Source of the DNA: Bacillota bacterium
GTDB taxonomy: Bacteria; Bacillota; Clostridia; DSM-8532
Length of the DNA stretch: 16,407 bases
Direction: 5' to 3'
NCBI GenBank assembly: GCA_023440865.1
Contig: JAEXRM010000228.1
Coordinates: forward strand, 1-16,407
The position numbers were made by a program, and so were the translations under genes. The notes under the pieces were generated by a model. It was not told the origin of the DNA and did no database searches. It worked only from the letters and a program-made list of their open reading frames with translations. Shown piece by piece: positions 15,731 to 16,407 of the stretch (positions are counted from its first letter, which is position 1; every line of letters begins with the position of its first letter).

Positions 15731-15798
15731 TTCGCCATGCAAGGAACCTGTCCCGCAAGCGGCCCTCCCGCTTCGCGGTTGAAGGGAGGGCTTGCTGA
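15727..15798 (+). CDS. Possible 23-residue coupling or leader peptide
   Basis: A 23-codon frame starts with ATG overlapping the DUF58 stop (ATGA) and ends with TGA overlapping the next start (TGATG). Its ribosome binding site, AAGGAGGT at 15714-15721 with a 5-base spacing, matches the anti-Shine-Dalgarno perfectly. The peptide begins MIRHARNLSRKRPSRF and is strongly basic. It resembles no protein I know. Its second half forms both arms of a hairpin that hides the next gene's ribosome binding site, so translating it would open that site. A role in coupling rather than a peptide function is the simplest reading. Confidence 0.5.
   Translation: MIRHARNLSRKRPSRFAVEGRAC
15755..15795 (+). promoter_or_regulatory. 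Hairpin hiding the ribosome binding site of the membrane protein gene
   Basis: CCCTCCC (15763-15769) pairs with GGGAGGG (15784-15790), which is the Shine-Dalgarno of the gene starting at 15798. GCAAG/CTTGC (15755-15759 with 15791-15795) extends the stem, and TTC/GAA (15772-15774 with 15781-15783) closes the top. The structure would block initiation unless ribosomes translating the mini-ORF unwind it. Confidence 0.6.
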
Positions 15799-16406
15799 TG
15801 GGCAGAACCCTTTCGCGCATCATCCGCCTGTGGCTGTATCTGGTTGCAGAGCAGCTGCTCGTGTTCCCTCTGGTCGCCATCCTCGGAAACCTGTCCGGCC
15901 TGACACGCACACTGCAGTTCCTCGCGCAGTACCTGCTGATCGACCTGCTGGCGATGGCGGCACGCGAGCTGCTGCCGAAAGCCTGGCGCCCCCGCATCCT
16001 GGCTGCCGGTATCGCCCTCACGGTCGTGCTCTGCGCCTGGATGTCACCCGTCTGGCTGTTCCGCGGCATTGCCCCGCTGCTGCTTTCGCTTGTGCTGTGG
16101 CACGGGGTCCGCATGATCGACCGGGGGCATCCCAGCGCCTACTTCACGAGCTACATCCTCATGGGTTTTCTGTTGTATCCGCTGGCAGTCTGGCTGATTC
16201 ACCGCATCGATGCGGGGCATCCCCTGCTTTCCATCCTGCCGGTCTCCGGAACGGCGGGCATCCTGCTGGCACTCGTCCTGCTCAACCGGCAGCAGATTCG
16301 CGATGCGGGCACCGTGCTGGAGCGCCGGCTGCACATTCCCGGCGTGCTGATGCGCAAGAATGCGCTGTACCTGGCCGTCTTTGCCATATTTCTGCTGGCC
16401 GGATAG
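15798..16406 (+). CDS. Polytopic membrane protein of the MoxR-DUF58 cluster, possibly truncated
   Basis: This 202-residue protein has about six hydrophobic segments (roughly 11-32, 39-56, 67-84, 88-105, 113-136, 143-162) and the beginning of a seventh (189-202). The sequence stops at TAG (16404-16406) only 14 residues into that last helix, which is odd for a complete membrane protein. In related clusters the third gene is often longer, with an extracytoplasmic transglutaminase-like and/or DUF4129 region; no such part is visible before the stop. The ATG at 15798 follows GGGAGGG at 7 bases. The family is not recognised with certainty. It may be a complete short protein, a truncated gene, or the first part of a frame interrupted by TAG as in oppF. 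Confidence 0.7.
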   Translation: MGRTLSRIIRLWLYLVAEQLLVFPLVAILGNLSGLTRTLQFLAQYLLIDLLAMAARELLPKAWRPRILAAGIALTVVLCAWMSPVWLFRGIAPLLLSLVLWHGVRMIDRGHPSAYFTSYILMGFLLYPLAVWLIHRIDAGHPLLSILPVSGTAGILLALVLLNRQQIRDAGTVLERRLHIPGVLMRKNALYLAVFAIFLLAG

Positions 16407-16407
16407 G

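Overview
The window reads as a GC-rich bacterial chromosome segment dominated by ABC importers. Lipoprotein signal peptides ending in AGC, purine-rich AGGAGG ribosome binding sites and the NupNOPQ-like and Opp operon layouts suggest a GC-rich member of the Bacillota. That placement is inference; there is no rRNA or marker gene here. Every complete gene uses ordinary bacterial start and stop codons.

Left part (1-5700, minus strand): a nucleoside-type importer of the BMP/NupNOPQ class, transcribed right to left. The order is substrate-binding lipoprotein, tandem-domain ATPase, then two permeases, the same as Bacillus subtilis nupNOPQ. A near-consensus promoter precedes the lipoprotein gene. Three hairpins lie between the lipoprotein gene and the ATPase gene, which would fit higher expression of the binding protein than of the membrane complex. 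Further left is the 5' end of a zinc-ribbon protein that runs off the window.

Centre (5700-12130): an 800 bp divergent spacer, then a plus-strand oligopeptide importer oppA-B-C-D-F. oppA has a promoter whose -10 lies inside a 20 bp palindrome, and a 14 bp hairpin follows it before oppB, which starts at TTG. oppF is cut by an in-frame TAG at codon 247. The same frame continues for 73 conserved codons with the family's cysteine pattern, so this is either a recent nonsense mutation or a read-through site. A strong bidirectional terminator ends the operon.

Right part (12130-16407): a convergent minus-strand gene resembles the first half of a GH31 glycosidase of the sulfoquinovosidase/alpha-glucosidase type. 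It has His where the catalytic nucleophile Asp should be and stops before the acid/base region. Divergent from it is a plus-strand cluster: a MoxR AAA+ ATPase, a DUF58 protein and a polytopic membrane protein. This is the common MoxR-DUF58 cassette. A 23-codon mini-ORF with a perfect Shine-Dalgarno joins the last two genes, and it overlaps a hairpin that hides the ribosome binding site of the membrane protein. That protein ends at a TAG part-way through an apparent transmembrane helix, one base before the window ends.

The main points for a second look are the oppF amber codon, the mini-ORF/hairpin coupling device, the degenerate GH31 gene, and the hairpin-rich spacers that follow both binding-protein genes.
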